Part shown: positions 1 through 7,268 of the stretch, in pieces
How the letters are laid out: each line of letters begins with the position of its first letter
Numbering within the stretch: the stretch's first letter is position 1
DNA from: Lysobacter_L cavernae
Lineage (GTDB): Bacteria; Pseudomonadota; Gammaproteobacteria; Xanthomonadales; Xanthomonadaceae
Direction of reading: 5' to 3'
Assembly (NCBI RefSeq): GCF_042648505.1
Contig: NZ_JBHRXK010000009.1
Span: 1 to 64,000 of the forward strand
Length of the DNA stretch: 64,000 bases
Notes under the pieces: model-generated
What the model was told of the DNA's origin: nothing
Databases searched by the model: none
The model's input: only the letters and a program-made list of their open reading frames with translations
Translations under genes and position numbers: made by a program

Positions 1-96
1 GATCAACGGTGCGCCGATCTGAATGAAAGTCCGCTCGTGCCATCGCAGCCGGGGCGGATCGTGTTCAAGACGGGCGGTATTTCAGCAGCCTGCTAG
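1..96 (+). CDS. possible 3' end of an upstream gene (partial)
   Basis: Frame 1 is open from the left edge and stops at TAG 94-96, while the other two forward frames close within the first 25 bases. The 31 visible residues end in GGISAAC and match no family I recognise. If real, this is the end of a gene immediately upstream of the 103-471 gene, and possibly part of the same integron cassette. The stretch is too short to be sure it is coding. Confidence 0.25.
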   Translation, partial: DQRCADLNESPLVPSQPGRIVFKTGGISAAC

Positions 97-102
97 GCGG
101 CT

Positions 103-471
103 ATGAACCTGACCTACATCGCAATCTGGATATTCCTCCCATTGATCGCCGCGTTTGTGGCGTACAAGAAACAGCGCTCCTGGGTTGGAGCCTTGCTGTT
201 GACCTTCATTGCCCCGCCGCTTGGGCTTCTTGCCACATTTCTCACCAGCCCTCACCCAGACACCGGCGCCAAAAGCAGCACAAGGGCAAGGTACTTATTT
301 GGCCTGTTTCCTCTTTGGCTCGCCTTAACGCTCATGCTCATTGGCGGCGCAACAACCAAGTCCGCTGAGTACTGGAATACCACACCTTGGCTGCTCTTAG
401 CTGCGATACCTGCCTGCATCGTGACACTCGTGCTCGTTGAGCTATTCACACTGCTCAAGAAGCGCGCTTGA
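103..471 (+). CDS. hypothetical membrane protein (integron cassette gene)
   Basis: A 122-residue protein I do not recognise. It has about four hydrophobic stretches: residues 3-20, 28-48, 65-83 and 94-113. It ends in a basic LLKKRA tail, so a small inner-membrane protein is likely. The stop codon lies 24 bases before an attC site, the layout of an integron cassette gene. Its base composition is clearly lower in GC than genes further right, consistent with a mobile cassette. No upstream attC is visible, so the left end of the cassette cannot be placed. Function unknown. Confidence 0.65.
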   Translation: MNLTYIAIWIFLPLIAAFVAYKKQRSWVGALLLTFIAPPLGLLATFLTSPHPDTGAKSSTRARYLFGLFPLWLALTLMLIGGATTKSAEYWNTTPWLLLAAIPACIVTLVLVELFTLLKKRA

Positions 472-494
472 CACTCAGCTATGCTCAGATCGCC

Positions 495-605
495 GCCTAA
501 CAATTCGTTCAAGCCGAAACCGCTTCGTTCCAGCAAAATGTGGCACAAAAAAGCGTGCCACATTTTGCTTCCACTACGCGGTTCGGCTTAACTCAGGCGT
601 TAGCC
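495..605 (+). other. integron attC site 1 (long form, 111 bp)
   Basis: The site starts with the R'' box GCCTAAC (495-501) and ends with the R' box GTTAGCC (599-605). Between them are inner arms AAGCCGAAACCGC (511-523) and GCGGTTCGGCTT (578-589), which pair with one bulged base as expected for a folded attC. The central part carries an extra perfect 15-bp inverted repeat (532-546 and 555-569). The last six bases of R' belong to the next cassette, so R' need not match this site's own R''. This is a folded single-strand substrate for an integron integrase, which would lie outside the window. Confidence 0.85.
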
Positions 606-1052
606 TTCACGGAGACAGGTCATGGGCACCCAACGCAACTCCGAGATTGCCACTGAGTTCCTCGCCATGATTACCTCAGGCAGCGTTCGCGAGGCGTATG
701 AGCGCCATGTTGCAGACTCTTTCACGCATCACAACGCTTACTTCCCTGGAGACCGCGAGTCACTTCTCGTCGCAATGGAGCAAAGCGCCGCGAGTGAACC
801 AAACAAATCCCTCACCGTAAAGCAGGTCGTTGATTCTGGTGATCGCGTAGCTGTCTTTTCACACTTGTATCAAACCAATCAGGAATATGCGGTCGTGCAC
901 ATTCTCAGATTTGAGCGCTCTAAGATCGTCGAGATGTGGGACATCGGGCAGGAGATCCCAAAGGACTCGCCTAATGCTCTTGGCATGTTCTAGGTGTGAA
1001 GGCTAACAATTCATTCAAGCCGACGGCTTCGCGTCCCGGCTTGATTCAGGCG
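600..1052 (+). mobile_element. complete integron gene cassette
   Basis: The cassette runs from the T after the G of R' in attC 1 to the G of R' in attC 2. In circular form its R' would be GTTAGCC, the exact reverse complement of its own R'' box GGCTAAC (1001-1007). That match supports the boundaries. It holds one gene (622-993) in the attC orientation, starting 22 bases from the cassette edge, which is typical cassette architecture. No integrase gene is in the window. Confidence 0.82.
622..993 (+). CDS. SnoaL/NTF2-like small protein (integron cassette gene)
   Basis: A 123-residue protein that resembles the SnoaL-like branch of the NTF2 fold: an N-terminal helix (ATEFLAMITSG), a YERHVADSFTHHN segment, a strand with DSGDRVAVFSHLYQ, and a final IVEMWDIGQEI strand. 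SnoaL-like proteins are small alpha+beta barrels used as isomerases, aldol-type enzymes or ligand-binding proteins, and they are common in integron cassettes. The substrate cannot be told from sequence. The start at 622 follows GGAGACAGGTC. The gene fills its cassette and probably relies on an upstream cassette-array promoter. Confidence 0.8.
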   Translation: MGTQRNSEIATEFLAMITSGSVREAYERHVADSFTHHNAYFPGDRESLLVAMEQSAASEPNKSLTVKQVVDSGDRVAVFSHLYQTNQEYAVVHILRFERSKIVEMWDIGQEIPKDSPNALGMF

Positions 1053-1058
1053 TTAGGG
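1001..1058 (+). other. integron attC site 2 (short form, 58 bp)
   Basis: R'' is GGCTAAC (1001-1007) and R' is GTTAGGG (1052-1058). The inner arms CAAGCCG (1016-1022) and CGGCTTG (1037-1043) pair around a short loop. The flanks AACAATTCATTCAAGCCG and GATTCAGGCGTTAG closely match attC 1 (AACAATTCGTTCAAGCCG and ACTCAGGCGTTAG), so both belong to the same attC family. No third attC follows, so this is probably the distal end of the array. Confidence 0.85.
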
Positions 1059-1080
1059 GGGGTAACGCTCAACACGTGTC

Positions 1081-1165
1081 GTCATCCCCGCGAAGGCGGG
1101 GACCCATGGACGTTAAGCCCTTGAACAACATTGCCCCTGGATTCCCGCCTTCGCGGGAATGACGA
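1081..1165. repeat. inverted pair of REP-like repeats
   Basis: GTCATCCCCGCGAAGGCGGG (from 1081) and ATTCCCGCCTTCGCGGGAAT (1141-1160) are inverted copies of one short palindromic unit separated by about 30 bases. Related single copies occur near 5312-5337 and 23297-23322. Such extragenic palindromes are abundant in xanthomonad genomes. This copy sits exactly between the end of the cassette array and the next gene. Confidence 0.75.
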
Positions 1166-1222
1166 GCAGAAGCGACTTATTCAGCATTGCCTTAAGCGCC
1201 ACTCACACATGCGAGTCTCGCA

Positions 1223-1726
1223 ATGTCCGAACACGCAAAGACCCTGGCTGAACGACTGATCCGCAACGTCCACGAAGTGCCTTACACCGACTTTGTTCGG
1301 CCGCCGCTGTACGAGTCGCAACGCTCGAAGCTCTCCCTGGGCACCGCGGCCAGGAAGCTCGGCACATGCTTCGACATTCTTCCGCCGGGCAAGCGCGTCT
1401 GTCCGTATCACCTGCATCACGCGCAGGAAGAGCTCTTCGTCGTTCTTGAAGGCACGGGAACACTGCGCGTGGCCGGGGAGATGCTGCCGATCAAGGCCGG
1501 CGACGTCATCTTCATTCCAGCCGGGCCGGAGTACCCGCACCAGATCATCAACACCTCCCAGGCCCCCTTGAAGTACCTGTCGATCAGCACCCTGGAGGAG
1601 CCCGAGATCTACGAGTACCCCGACTCGGGCAAGTTCATGGCGGAGGGCAGCATGGACCGCGAGAACCCCTTCGAGGTGATCGCCAAAATCGGCAGGAATG
1701 CAGGCTACTGGGACGGTGAGCCATGA
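1223..1726 (+). CDS. cupin domain-containing protein
   Basis: A 167-residue single-domain cupin. Motif 1 is visible at about residues 68-84 (YHLHHAQEELFVVLEG), with the His/His/Glu set usual for metal binding. Motif 2 is PAGPEYPHQIIN at about residues 104-115, with its His. Cupins of this type are isomerases, dioxygenases or sugar-binding proteins, and the substrate cannot be assigned. There is no signal peptide, so it should be cytoplasmic. It stands alone: an inverted repeat lies upstream and about 170 bases of gene-free DNA lie downstream. The start has no strong ribosome site. Confidence 0.85.
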   Translation: MSEHAKTLAERLIRNVHEVPYTDFVRPPLYESQRSKLSLGTAARKLGTCFDILPPGKRVCPYHLHHAQEELFVVLEGTGTLRVAGEMLPIKAGDVIFIPAGPEYPHQIINTSQAPLKYLSISTLEEPEIYEYPDSGKFMAEGSMDRENPFEVIAKIGRNAGYWDGEP

Positions 1727-1900
1727 AGGTGGCGCCCAACCCTGCATTCCCGCGGAAGCCGCTCCGCGGCGTCGCTGGAGGGCTGCTTACCGTCAGCCTG
1801 CATGTAGCGCGTGATTGCGGCACAGCACCGGGCGCTGTGCGGGCGCCGCGATGACATCGCTCGCTGCAGCCCGGCAAGCACGACACCTTAAGCTGCATGC

Positions 1901-2260
1901 ATGGACACGACCCAACTGCAGGCATTCTGCGCCGGCCTCGCCGGCGCCACCGCGCGCCTGCACCCGCCGCCGCGCAATGTGCTGGTCTATGCGGTCGGCG
2001 ACAAGACCTTCGCCTATTTCAAGACCAGCGAGCCGGAGCAGTGGCGCTTCAGCATCAAAGTCACGCCAGAGCGTTTCGTCGAGCTGACCGATGTGCCCGG
2101 CATCAAGCCGGCGCGCTGGATGGGGCGCTATCGCTGGGTGACCATCGTCGACGTGCACCGCGTGCCGCAGGACTACCTGACCGAGCTGGTGGAGTGGTCC
2201 TACCGGCATGCGCTGGGCTCGCTCAGTCGCACGCGGCGGGCCGCCGTGCTGGGCGCGTAG
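1901..2260 (+). CDS. MmcQ/YjbR family protein
   Basis: A 119-residue protein of the YjbR/MmcQ family, small proteins with a CyaY-like fold often annotated as DNA-binding. Family features are the early YAVGDKTFAYFKT strand pair, SIKVTPERFVELTDVPGIKPA in the middle, and the GRYRWVTI strand followed by a C-terminal helix (LVEWSYRHAL). Cellular role is poorly defined in this family. It appears monocistronic. An inverted repeat (2306-2386) follows the stop codon. Confidence 0.85.
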   Translation: MDTTQLQAFCAGLAGATARLHPPPRNVLVYAVGDKTFAYFKTSEPEQWRFSIKVTPERFVELTDVPGIKPARWMGRYRWVTIVDVHRVPQDYLTELVEWSYRHALGSLSRTRRAAVLGA

Positions 2261-2305
2261 ACGCACCCTATTGATCCGAATTGATCCGACCCTCAAATAA
2301 ATCGT

Positions 2306-2386
2306 TGTAGGAGCGGCTTCAGCCGCGAGTACTTCGCGTGTCCACGGGGCATCCGCCCAAAGCTCGCGGCTGAAGCCGCTCCTACG
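2306..2386. repeat. inverted pair of 'taggagcggcttcagccgcga' REP repeats
   Basis: GTAGGAGCGGCTTCAGCCGC (from 2307) reappears inverted as GCGGCTGAAGCCGCTCCTAC ending at 2385, with about 35 bases between. A second pair lies at 31591-31662. Each unit is itself partly palindromic, giving a long hairpin in RNA that could also act as a transcription or mRNA-stability barrier between the two flanking genes. Confidence 0.8.
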
Positions 2387-2480
2387 TGAAACACAATTCG
2401 GGCCGGATCAATCGTCATATCGCGCGCTATGCGGTGCCGGTTTGACGCTAGCATCGCGCTGTTTCCCGGGAACTCTTTCA

Positions 2481-3782
2481 ATGCGCCCACTGCTGCTGCC
2501 GACCCTGCTCGCCGCCTGGCTGGCTTCACCACTGCAAGCCCAGGCGTCCGCTGCGCCCGAAGTCGCCGAAGCCGCGCGCGACGTGCAAGCGCAGGTCGTG
2601 GCCTGGCGCCGCGACATCCACCAGCATCCCGAACTGGGCGAGCAAGAGGTGCGCACCGCGCGCCTGGTCGCCGAGCAACTGCGCAAGCTCGGCCTGCAAC
2701 CGCGCACCGGCGTGGCGCATACCGGCGTGGTCGCCGTGCTCAAGGGCGGCAAACCGGGCCCGCGCATCGCGCTGCGCGCCGACATGGACGCGCTGCCGGT
2801 GACCGAGCAGACCGGCCTGCCGTTCGCGTCCAAGGTCACCACGCAATATCGCGGGCAGAACGTCGGGGTGATGCACGCCTGCGGCCACGACGCGCACGTG
2901 GCGATCCTGCTCGGCGTCGCCACGGCGCTGGCGGCGCAGAAGGACACGCTGGCGGGCGAGGTGATGTTCGTGTTCCAGCCGGCCGAGGAAGGGCCGCCGC
3001 AACCGGGCCAGCCGTTCGGCGCCAAGCTGATGCTCGACCAGGGCGTGTTCCGTGAGTTCCAGCCCGAGGCGGTGTTCGGCCTGCACGTCTGGGCGGGATT
3101 GCCGATCGGCCAGGTCGGCGTGCGCAGCGGCCCGCTGCTGGCCGCCGCCGACGAATGGAGCCTGACCGTGCGCGGCCAGCAGACCCACGGCTCGCGGCCG
3201 TGGGACGGCGTCGACCCGATCACCGTCGCCGCGCAGATCCTGCTCGGCACGCAGAGCCTGATCGCGCGCCAGGTCAACATCGCCGCGACCCCGGTGGTGC
3301 TGACCGCCGGCCAGTTCAATGCCGGCGTGCGCTTCAACATCATCCCCGACGAGGCCCGGCTGGTCGGCACGCTGCGCACGTTCGATGCGAAAGTGCGCGA
3401 GGACGTGATCGCGCGCTTTACGCGCACCGCGCAGGATTTCGCCCATGCCAGCGGCGCCAGTGCCGAACTCAGCGTGGTCAGCAATGCGCCGACCACGGTC
3501 AACGACGCGGCACTGACCGCGCGCGTGCGGCCGTCGCTGCAACGCGCGGTGGGCGAGGGCAATGTGATCGAGATGCCGATGGTGACGGTGGCCGAGGACT
3601 TCGCCCAGTTCGCCAACACCGTGCCGGGCATGTATTTCTTCGTCGGTTCGACCGGCGCCGGCATCGATCCGGCCCAGGCACCGATCAACCACTCGCCGCA
3701 GTTCCTGCTCGACGAGCAGGCGCTCGACGTCGGCGTGCGCAGCCTGCTGCAGCTGACGCTCGACTACCTGCACGCGCCGTGA
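2481..3782 (+). CDS. secreted M20-family amidohydrolase/peptidase (copy 1)
   Basis: A 433-residue metal-dependent amidohydrolase of the M20D/HipO-like family (N-acyl amino acid or hippurate hydrolase type). The ATG at 2481 gives a clean signal peptide ending near SPLQAQA, so export to the periplasm is expected; an upstream TTG would only add an unlikely leader. The metal-site block MHACGHDAH is near residue 132, and FQPAEEG and GLHVW follow. The lid-domain motif THGSRPWDGVDPI and the final NHSPQF motif are present. The next gene is a close paralogue in the same direction, separated by a repeat. Exact substrate unknown. Confidence 0.92.
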   Translation: MRPLLLPTLLAAWLASPLQAQASAAPEVAEAARDVQAQVVAWRRDIHQHPELGEQEVRTARLVAEQLRKLGLQPRTGVAHTGVVAVLKGGKPGPRIALRADMDALPVTEQTGLPFASKVTTQYRGQNVGVMHACGHDAHVAILLGVATALAAQKDTLAGEVMFVFQPAEEGPPQPGQPFGAKLMLDQGVFREFQPEAVFGLHVWAGLPIGQVGVRSGPLLAAADEWSLTVRGQQTHGSRPWDGVDPITVAAQILLGTQSLIARQVNIAATPVVLTAGQFNAGVRFNIIPDEARLVGTLRTFDAKVREDVIARFTRTAQDFAHASGASAELSVVSNAPTTVNDAALTARVRPSLQRAVGEGNVIEMPMVTVAEDFAQFANTVPGMYFFVGSTGAGIDPAQAPINHSPQFLLDEQALDVGVRSLLQLTLDYLHAP

Positions 3783-3786
3783 TGCC

Positions 3787-3870
3787 GCAGCCCGGGTAAG
3801 GCTGCAGTCGCACCCGGCAACGCAAACCACCGCGACCAGGCCCCGGGTGCGCTGCGCTTGCCCGGGCTGC
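3787..3870. repeat. inverted REP pair ('agcccgggtaag' type)
   Basis: GCAGCCCGGGTAAG (3787-3800) and its exact reverse complement CTTGCCCGGGCTGC (3857-3870) flank a 56-base spacer that itself contains CACCCGG/CCGGGTG-type repeats. The unit resembles another extragenic palindrome family common in xanthomonads. It separates the two paralogous M20 genes and occupies most of the 185-bp gap. Confidence 0.75.
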
Positions 3871-3967
3871 CGTCGCACGGGACCGCCTGCACGGCACGCC
3901 TGACCGGTGCACGGTCGACGCCGGCCGCTATCGGCTAGCATCGGCGAACACTTCCTGGAGTCTGCCG

Positions 3968-5293
3968 ATGCGTTTGCTGCTTGCGGTGCTGACCGGCGCC
4001 CTGCTCGCCACCCCGTTGTTCGCCCAGGCGCAGGCCGCTGCCGCCACGCAGCGCCCCGAAGTCACCGCCGCAGCCCAGGCGGTGCGGCAGAAAGTCGTCG
4101 CCTGGCGCCGCGATTTCCACCAGCACCCGGAGCTGTCCAACCGCGAAACGCGCACCGCGGCCAAGGTCGCCGAGCACCTGCGCGCGCTCGGCCTGAAGCC
4201 GCGCACCGGCATCGCCCACCACGGCGTCGTCGCGATCATCGAGGGCGGCAAGCCCGGGCCGAAGATCGCGCTGCGTGCCGACATGGACGCGTTGCCGGTG
4301 ACCGAGCAGGTCGACCTGCCGTTCGCGTCCAAGGTCACCACCACCTTCAACGGCCAGACCACCGGCGTCATGCACGCCTGCGGCCACGACGCCCACACCG
4401 GCATCCTGCTCGGCATCGCCGATGCGCTGGTGAAGATGAAGAAAGACCTGCCCGGCTCGGTGATGCTGGTGTTCCAGCCGGCCGAGGAAGGCGCGCCCGC
4501 CGGCGAGAACGGCGGCGCCTCGCAGATGCTGGCCGAAGGCCTGTTCAAGGACTTCAAGCCCGAGGCGATGTTCGGCCTGCACGTGTTCTCGACCCTGCAG
4601 GCCGGCCAGATCGGCGTGCGCCAGGGCCCGCTGATGGCGGCCTCGGACAAGTTCACCATCAAGGTGAAAGGCCGGCAGACGCACGGCTCGCGGCCGTGGG
4701 GCGGCATCGACCCGATCGTCGCCGCCGCCGACGTGATCGGCAGCGCGCAGACCATCGTCAGCCGCCGCACCGACATCGCCAAGCTGCCGGCGGTGGTCAG
4801 CTTCGGCGCGATCAAGGGCGGTATCCGCTACAACATCATCCCCGACGAGGTCGAGCTGGTCGGCACCATCCGCACCTTCGACGAGGGCATGCGCCAGCGC
4901 ATCTTCGCCGATCTGAAAAACGTCGCCGAACACGTCAGCGCCGCGAACGGTGCCACCGCCGTGGCGCAGGTGCCCGACGAGGACGGCAATCCGGTCACGG
5001 TCAACGACCCGGCACTGACCGCGCGCATGCTGCCCAGCCTGCAGGCGGCGGCCGGTGCCGCCAACGTGGTCGAGCCGTCACTGCAGATGGGCGCGGAGGA
5101 CTTCTCGTTCTACGCCAAGGAAGTGCCGGCGATGTTCTTCTTCGTCGGCGCGACCGCCAAGGGCATCGACCCGGTCACCGCGCCGAGCAACCACTCACCG
5201 CAGTTCGCGCTGGACGAGTCGGCGCTGGACCTGGGGCTGCGGGCGTTGTTGCAGGTAACGCTGGATTATCTGCACGGGCCGGGGAAAGTCTGA
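3968..5293 (+). CDS. secreted M20-family amidohydrolase/peptidase (copy 2)
   Basis: A 441-residue paralogue of the preceding gene. It shares RADMDALPVTEQ, LPFASKVTT, HACGHDAH (about residues 136-143), FQPAEEG, QTHGSRPWGGIDPI and NHSPQFALDESALDLG. A signal peptide (RLLLAVLTGALLATPLFAQA) is present. Metal ligands of the M20 family (Cys/His/Asp block, the Glu-Glu pair and the terminal His) are all retained, so both copies look active. Tandem duplication is the simplest origin. It probably hydrolyses N-acyl or amide bonds of scavenged compounds in the periplasm; the precise substrate is not readable. Confidence 0.92.
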   Translation: MRLLLAVLTGALLATPLFAQAQAAAATQRPEVTAAAQAVRQKVVAWRRDFHQHPELSNRETRTAAKVAEHLRALGLKPRTGIAHHGVVAIIEGGKPGPKIALRADMDALPVTEQVDLPFASKVTTTFNGQTTGVMHACGHDAHTGILLGIADALVKMKKDLPGSVMLVFQPAEEGAPAGENGGASQMLAEGLFKDFKPEAMFGLHVFSTLQAGQIGVRQGPLMAASDKFTIKVKGRQTHGSRPWGGIDPIVAAADVIGSAQTIVSRRTDIAKLPAVVSFGAIKGGIRYNIIPDEVELVGTIRTFDEGMRQRIFADLKNVAEHVSAANGATAVAQVPDEDGNPVTVNDPALTARMLPSLQAAAGAANVVEPSLQMGAEDFSFYAKEVPAMFFFVGATAKGIDPVTAPSNHSPQFALDESALDLGLRALLQVTLDYLHGPGKV

Positions 5294-5311
5294 ACAAGCC
5301 GGTTGGATCGC

Positions 5312-5337
5312 CATTCCCGCCTGCGCGGGGATGACGA
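5312..5337. repeat. single REP-like repeat
   Basis: CATTCCCGCCTGCGCGGGGA followed by TGACGAC is a single copy of the palindrome family seen at 1081-1165. It lies in the 109-bp gap upstream of queF. I see no preQ1 riboswitch there. Confidence 0.65.
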
Positions 5338-5402
5338 CAACTTTCACGTTCCAGGCCAGTATCCAGACCAGCGGTCGCGCGCCAGGCAGGTAAAATCGCC
5401 GC

Positions 5403-6227
5403 ATGACCAGCCAAGAACTTCCCCTCGGCCGCCACGTCGACTACCCGCGCGCCTACGACGCGTTCCTGCTGTTCCCGATCGCGCGCACGCTCGGCCGCCA
5501 CGAGATCGGCCTGAGCGAGGACACGCTGCCGTTCATCGGCGTCGACCGCTGGCATGCCTACGAGCTGAGCTGGCTCGATGCGCGCGGCAAGCCGTGCGTG
5601 GCGACCGCGACGATCACGGTGCCGGCGGACTCGCCGCAACTGGTCGAGTCCAAGTCGCTCAAGCTCTACCTCAACTCGTTCAACGCCGCGCGCTTCGACA
5701 GCGTCGAGGTGGTGCGCGCGCGCATCGCCGACGACCTGGCGCGTGCCGCCGGCGCGCCGGTGACGGTGGCGTTCGGCCTGCCGCCGATCGACGAGAGCGC
5801 CGCCGGCAACGCCGTGCTGGACTGCATCGACGGCCTCGACGTCGCCATCGACGACTACGGCCCGCCCAATGCGAACCACCTGTCCGCCGATGCCGCCCAC
5901 GTCGTCGGCGAGACCCTGACCAGCGCGCTGCTGAAGTCGAACTGCCCGGTCACCGGCCAGCCCGACTGGGCGCGTGTGGTGATCGCCTACCGCGGGCCGC
6001 GACTCGACCGCGCCGGGCTGCTGCGCTACCTGGTGTCGTTCCGCGATCACGCCGAATTCCACGAGCAGTGCGTCGAGCGCATCTTCAGCGACCTGCTTGC
6101 GCGCGCGCGGCCGCAGCAGCTGTCGGTGGAGGCGCGTTACACCCGCCGCGGCGGTCTCGACATCAACCCCTGGCGCGCCACGCCGGGCACCCCGCGTCCG
6201 GCCGCGGGCCGCGACGAGCGCCAATGA
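5403..6227 (+). CDS. queF: NADPH-dependent 7-cyano-7-deazaguanine reductase QueF
   Basis: A 274-residue bimodular QueF that reduces preQ0 nitrile to preQ1 amine in queuosine synthesis for tRNA anticodon modification. The NADPH-binding QueF motif ESKSLKLYLNSFN is near residues 82-94. The covalent-catalysis Cys lies in KSNCPVTGQPDW near residue 180. The C-terminal YLVSFRDHAEFHEQCVERI block matches the family. Length agrees with the long proteobacterial QueF type. It is cytoplasmic and apparently monocistronic. The start ATG at 5403 gives the usual family N-terminus (LPLGRHVDYP). Confidence 0.97.
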   Translation: MTSQELPLGRHVDYPRAYDAFLLFPIARTLGRHEIGLSEDTLPFIGVDRWHAYELSWLDARGKPCVATATITVPADSPQLVESKSLKLYLNSFNAARFDSVEVVRARIADDLARAAGAPVTVAFGLPPIDESAAGNAVLDCIDGLDVAIDDYGPPNANHLSADAAHVVGETLTSALLKSNCPVTGQPDWARVVIAYRGPRLDRAGLLRYLVSFRDHAEFHEQCVERIFSDLLARARPQQLSVEARYTRRGGLDINPWRATPGTPRPAAGRDERQ

Positions 6228-6319
6228 ACCGCCGGTCCGGCGCTCACCGGGTCGCCATATTTCCTTAACAAGTGCCGTGTCATGGTGCTTCCCGCCCATA
6301 CGGCAGGAGCCTGCAACCC

Positions 6320-6622
6320 ATGACCACCCCGGATAAAAAAGCCGACTTCTCCGGCGTCAGCGCCAATGTCGAGACGACCGAGCAGAAGGTGGAGAAGGCC
6401 GACTTCTCCGGCGTCAGCGCCACGGTCGACAGCACCGAGGAAAAAGTCGGTGAGCAAACCTACACCGTCGCCAAGGGCGACACGTTGTCGCACATTGCCA
6501 AGCAGTTCTACGGCAAGTCCAGCAAGTGGAACGCGATCTTCGACGCCAACCGCGACCAGCTCGACAACCCCGACAAGATCCAGCCGGGCCAGGTGCTGAA
6601 GATTCCCGCGATCGACGACTGA
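6320..6622 (+). CDS. LysM domain protein with an N-terminal duplicated peptide
   Basis: A 100-residue protein. The C-terminal half is a LysM domain: QTYTVAKGDTLSHIAKQFYG, then NPDKIQPGQVLKIP. The N-terminal half is a tandem repeat of about 19 residues: KADFSGVSANVETTEQKV, then KADFSGVSATVDSTEEKV. There is no signal peptide, so it may be cytoplasmic like the Kbp/YgaU potassium-binding LysM proteins of enterobacteria; that parallel is an inference, because a canonical BON domain is not evident. The ATG at 6320 follows CAGGAGC and was preferred to an upstream start at 6272. A lipoprotein gene follows 61 bases later. Confidence 0.85.
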   Translation: MTTPDKKADFSGVSANVETTEQKVEKADFSGVSATVDSTEEKVGEQTYTVAKGDTLSHIAKQFYGKSSKWNAIFDANRDQLDNPDKIQPGQVLKIPAIDD

Positions 6623-6683
6623 GCCCGCGACCGCTGCGCCGGTCGTACGCACGCTCTTACCCGACTTATCAGGAGATCCACCC

Positions 6684-7172
6684 ATGATGATCCGCAATCG
6701 CATGCACCTGGCCGTGGCCGCCGCCCTGTTGGCTTCGTTGGCCCTGGTCGGCTGCAAGAAGAAGGAAGAGGCCGCGGTGGTGACCCCACCGGCGGCGACC
6801 GAACCGGCGCCGTTGCCGCCGGCCGAGCCCGTCCCGGCCCCCGCCGCGGTCAGCGTGACCGGCGTGACCCTCGGCACCGCCGCCGGCGCCGACAAGAAGA
6901 TCGCCGCGCCGATGACCGCCTTCACGTCGAAGGACAAGATCATCGTCTCGGTCGCCACCAGCGGCACCGCCAGCAACGCCGAACTGGCCACCAAGCTGGT
7001 CTACCAGGACGGCCAGACCGCCGGCGAGCAGAAGCAGACGCTCAACACCACCGACATGGGCACGACCAACTTCGAGTTCACCAACACCAAGCCGTGGCCG
7101 GCCGGCAAGTACAAGGCCGAGGTCTGGCTCAATGGCGCGGCCGCGCAGACCAGCGAGTTCGAGATCAAGTAA
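6684..7172 (+). CDS. putative lipoprotein, unknown function
   Basis: A 162-residue protein with a lipoprotein signal: hydrophobic stretch MHLAVAAALLASLALVG followed by a Cys at about residue 25. A Lys-rich and Pro/Ala-rich linker follows. The C-terminal part (VTGVTLGTAAGADKKI... to WPAGKYKAEVWLNGA) looks like a beta-sandwich of an unassigned periplasmic domain, ending FEIK. A good ribosome site (CAGGAGATC) precedes the start. A strong terminator lies about 40 bases after the stop, so it may be cotranscribed with the LysM gene. Function unknown. Confidence 0.85.
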   Translation: MMIRNRMHLAVAAALLASLALVGCKKKEEAAVVTPPAATEPAPLPPAEPVPAPAAVSVTGVTLGTAAGADKKIAAPMTAFTSKDKIIVSVATSGTASNAELATKLVYQDGQTAGEQKQTLNTTDMGTTNFEFTNTKPWPAGKYKAEVWLNGAAAQTSEFEIK

Positions 7173-7211
7173 GGCACCCTTCTCTCTCTCCGCCTTCGGG
7201 CGGGCAAGCCC

Positions 7212-7243
7212 GGGCGCGGCGATTCTGGCCGCGCCCTTTTTTT
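7212..7243 (+). terminator. rho-independent terminator
   Basis: GGGCGCGGC (7212-7220) pairs perfectly with GCCGCGCCC (7228-7236) around a 7-base loop and is followed by seven T residues. It ends transcription from the lipoprotein gene and faces the convergent YchJ gene. Confidence 0.9.
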
Positions 7244-7268
7244 ATCCGCTGCGCGCCGATGCGCGAAT

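Noticed and set aside
92..98. GCTAGGC as the end of an earlier attC site and start of cassette 1
   Set aside because: It differs from the expected GTTAGGC in the recombination core and no partner R'' box or folded arms are visible upstream.
2408..3941. Long open frames on the minus strand opposite the first M20 gene
   Set aside because: They lie antisense to a clear enzyme gene, are rich in Arg, Ala and Gly, and have no recognisable domain. High GC content produces such shadow frames.
5294..5402. preQ1 riboswitch upstream of queF
   Set aside because: The gap contains a REP repeat and no aptamer-like structure with the conserved C-rich and A-rich segments.
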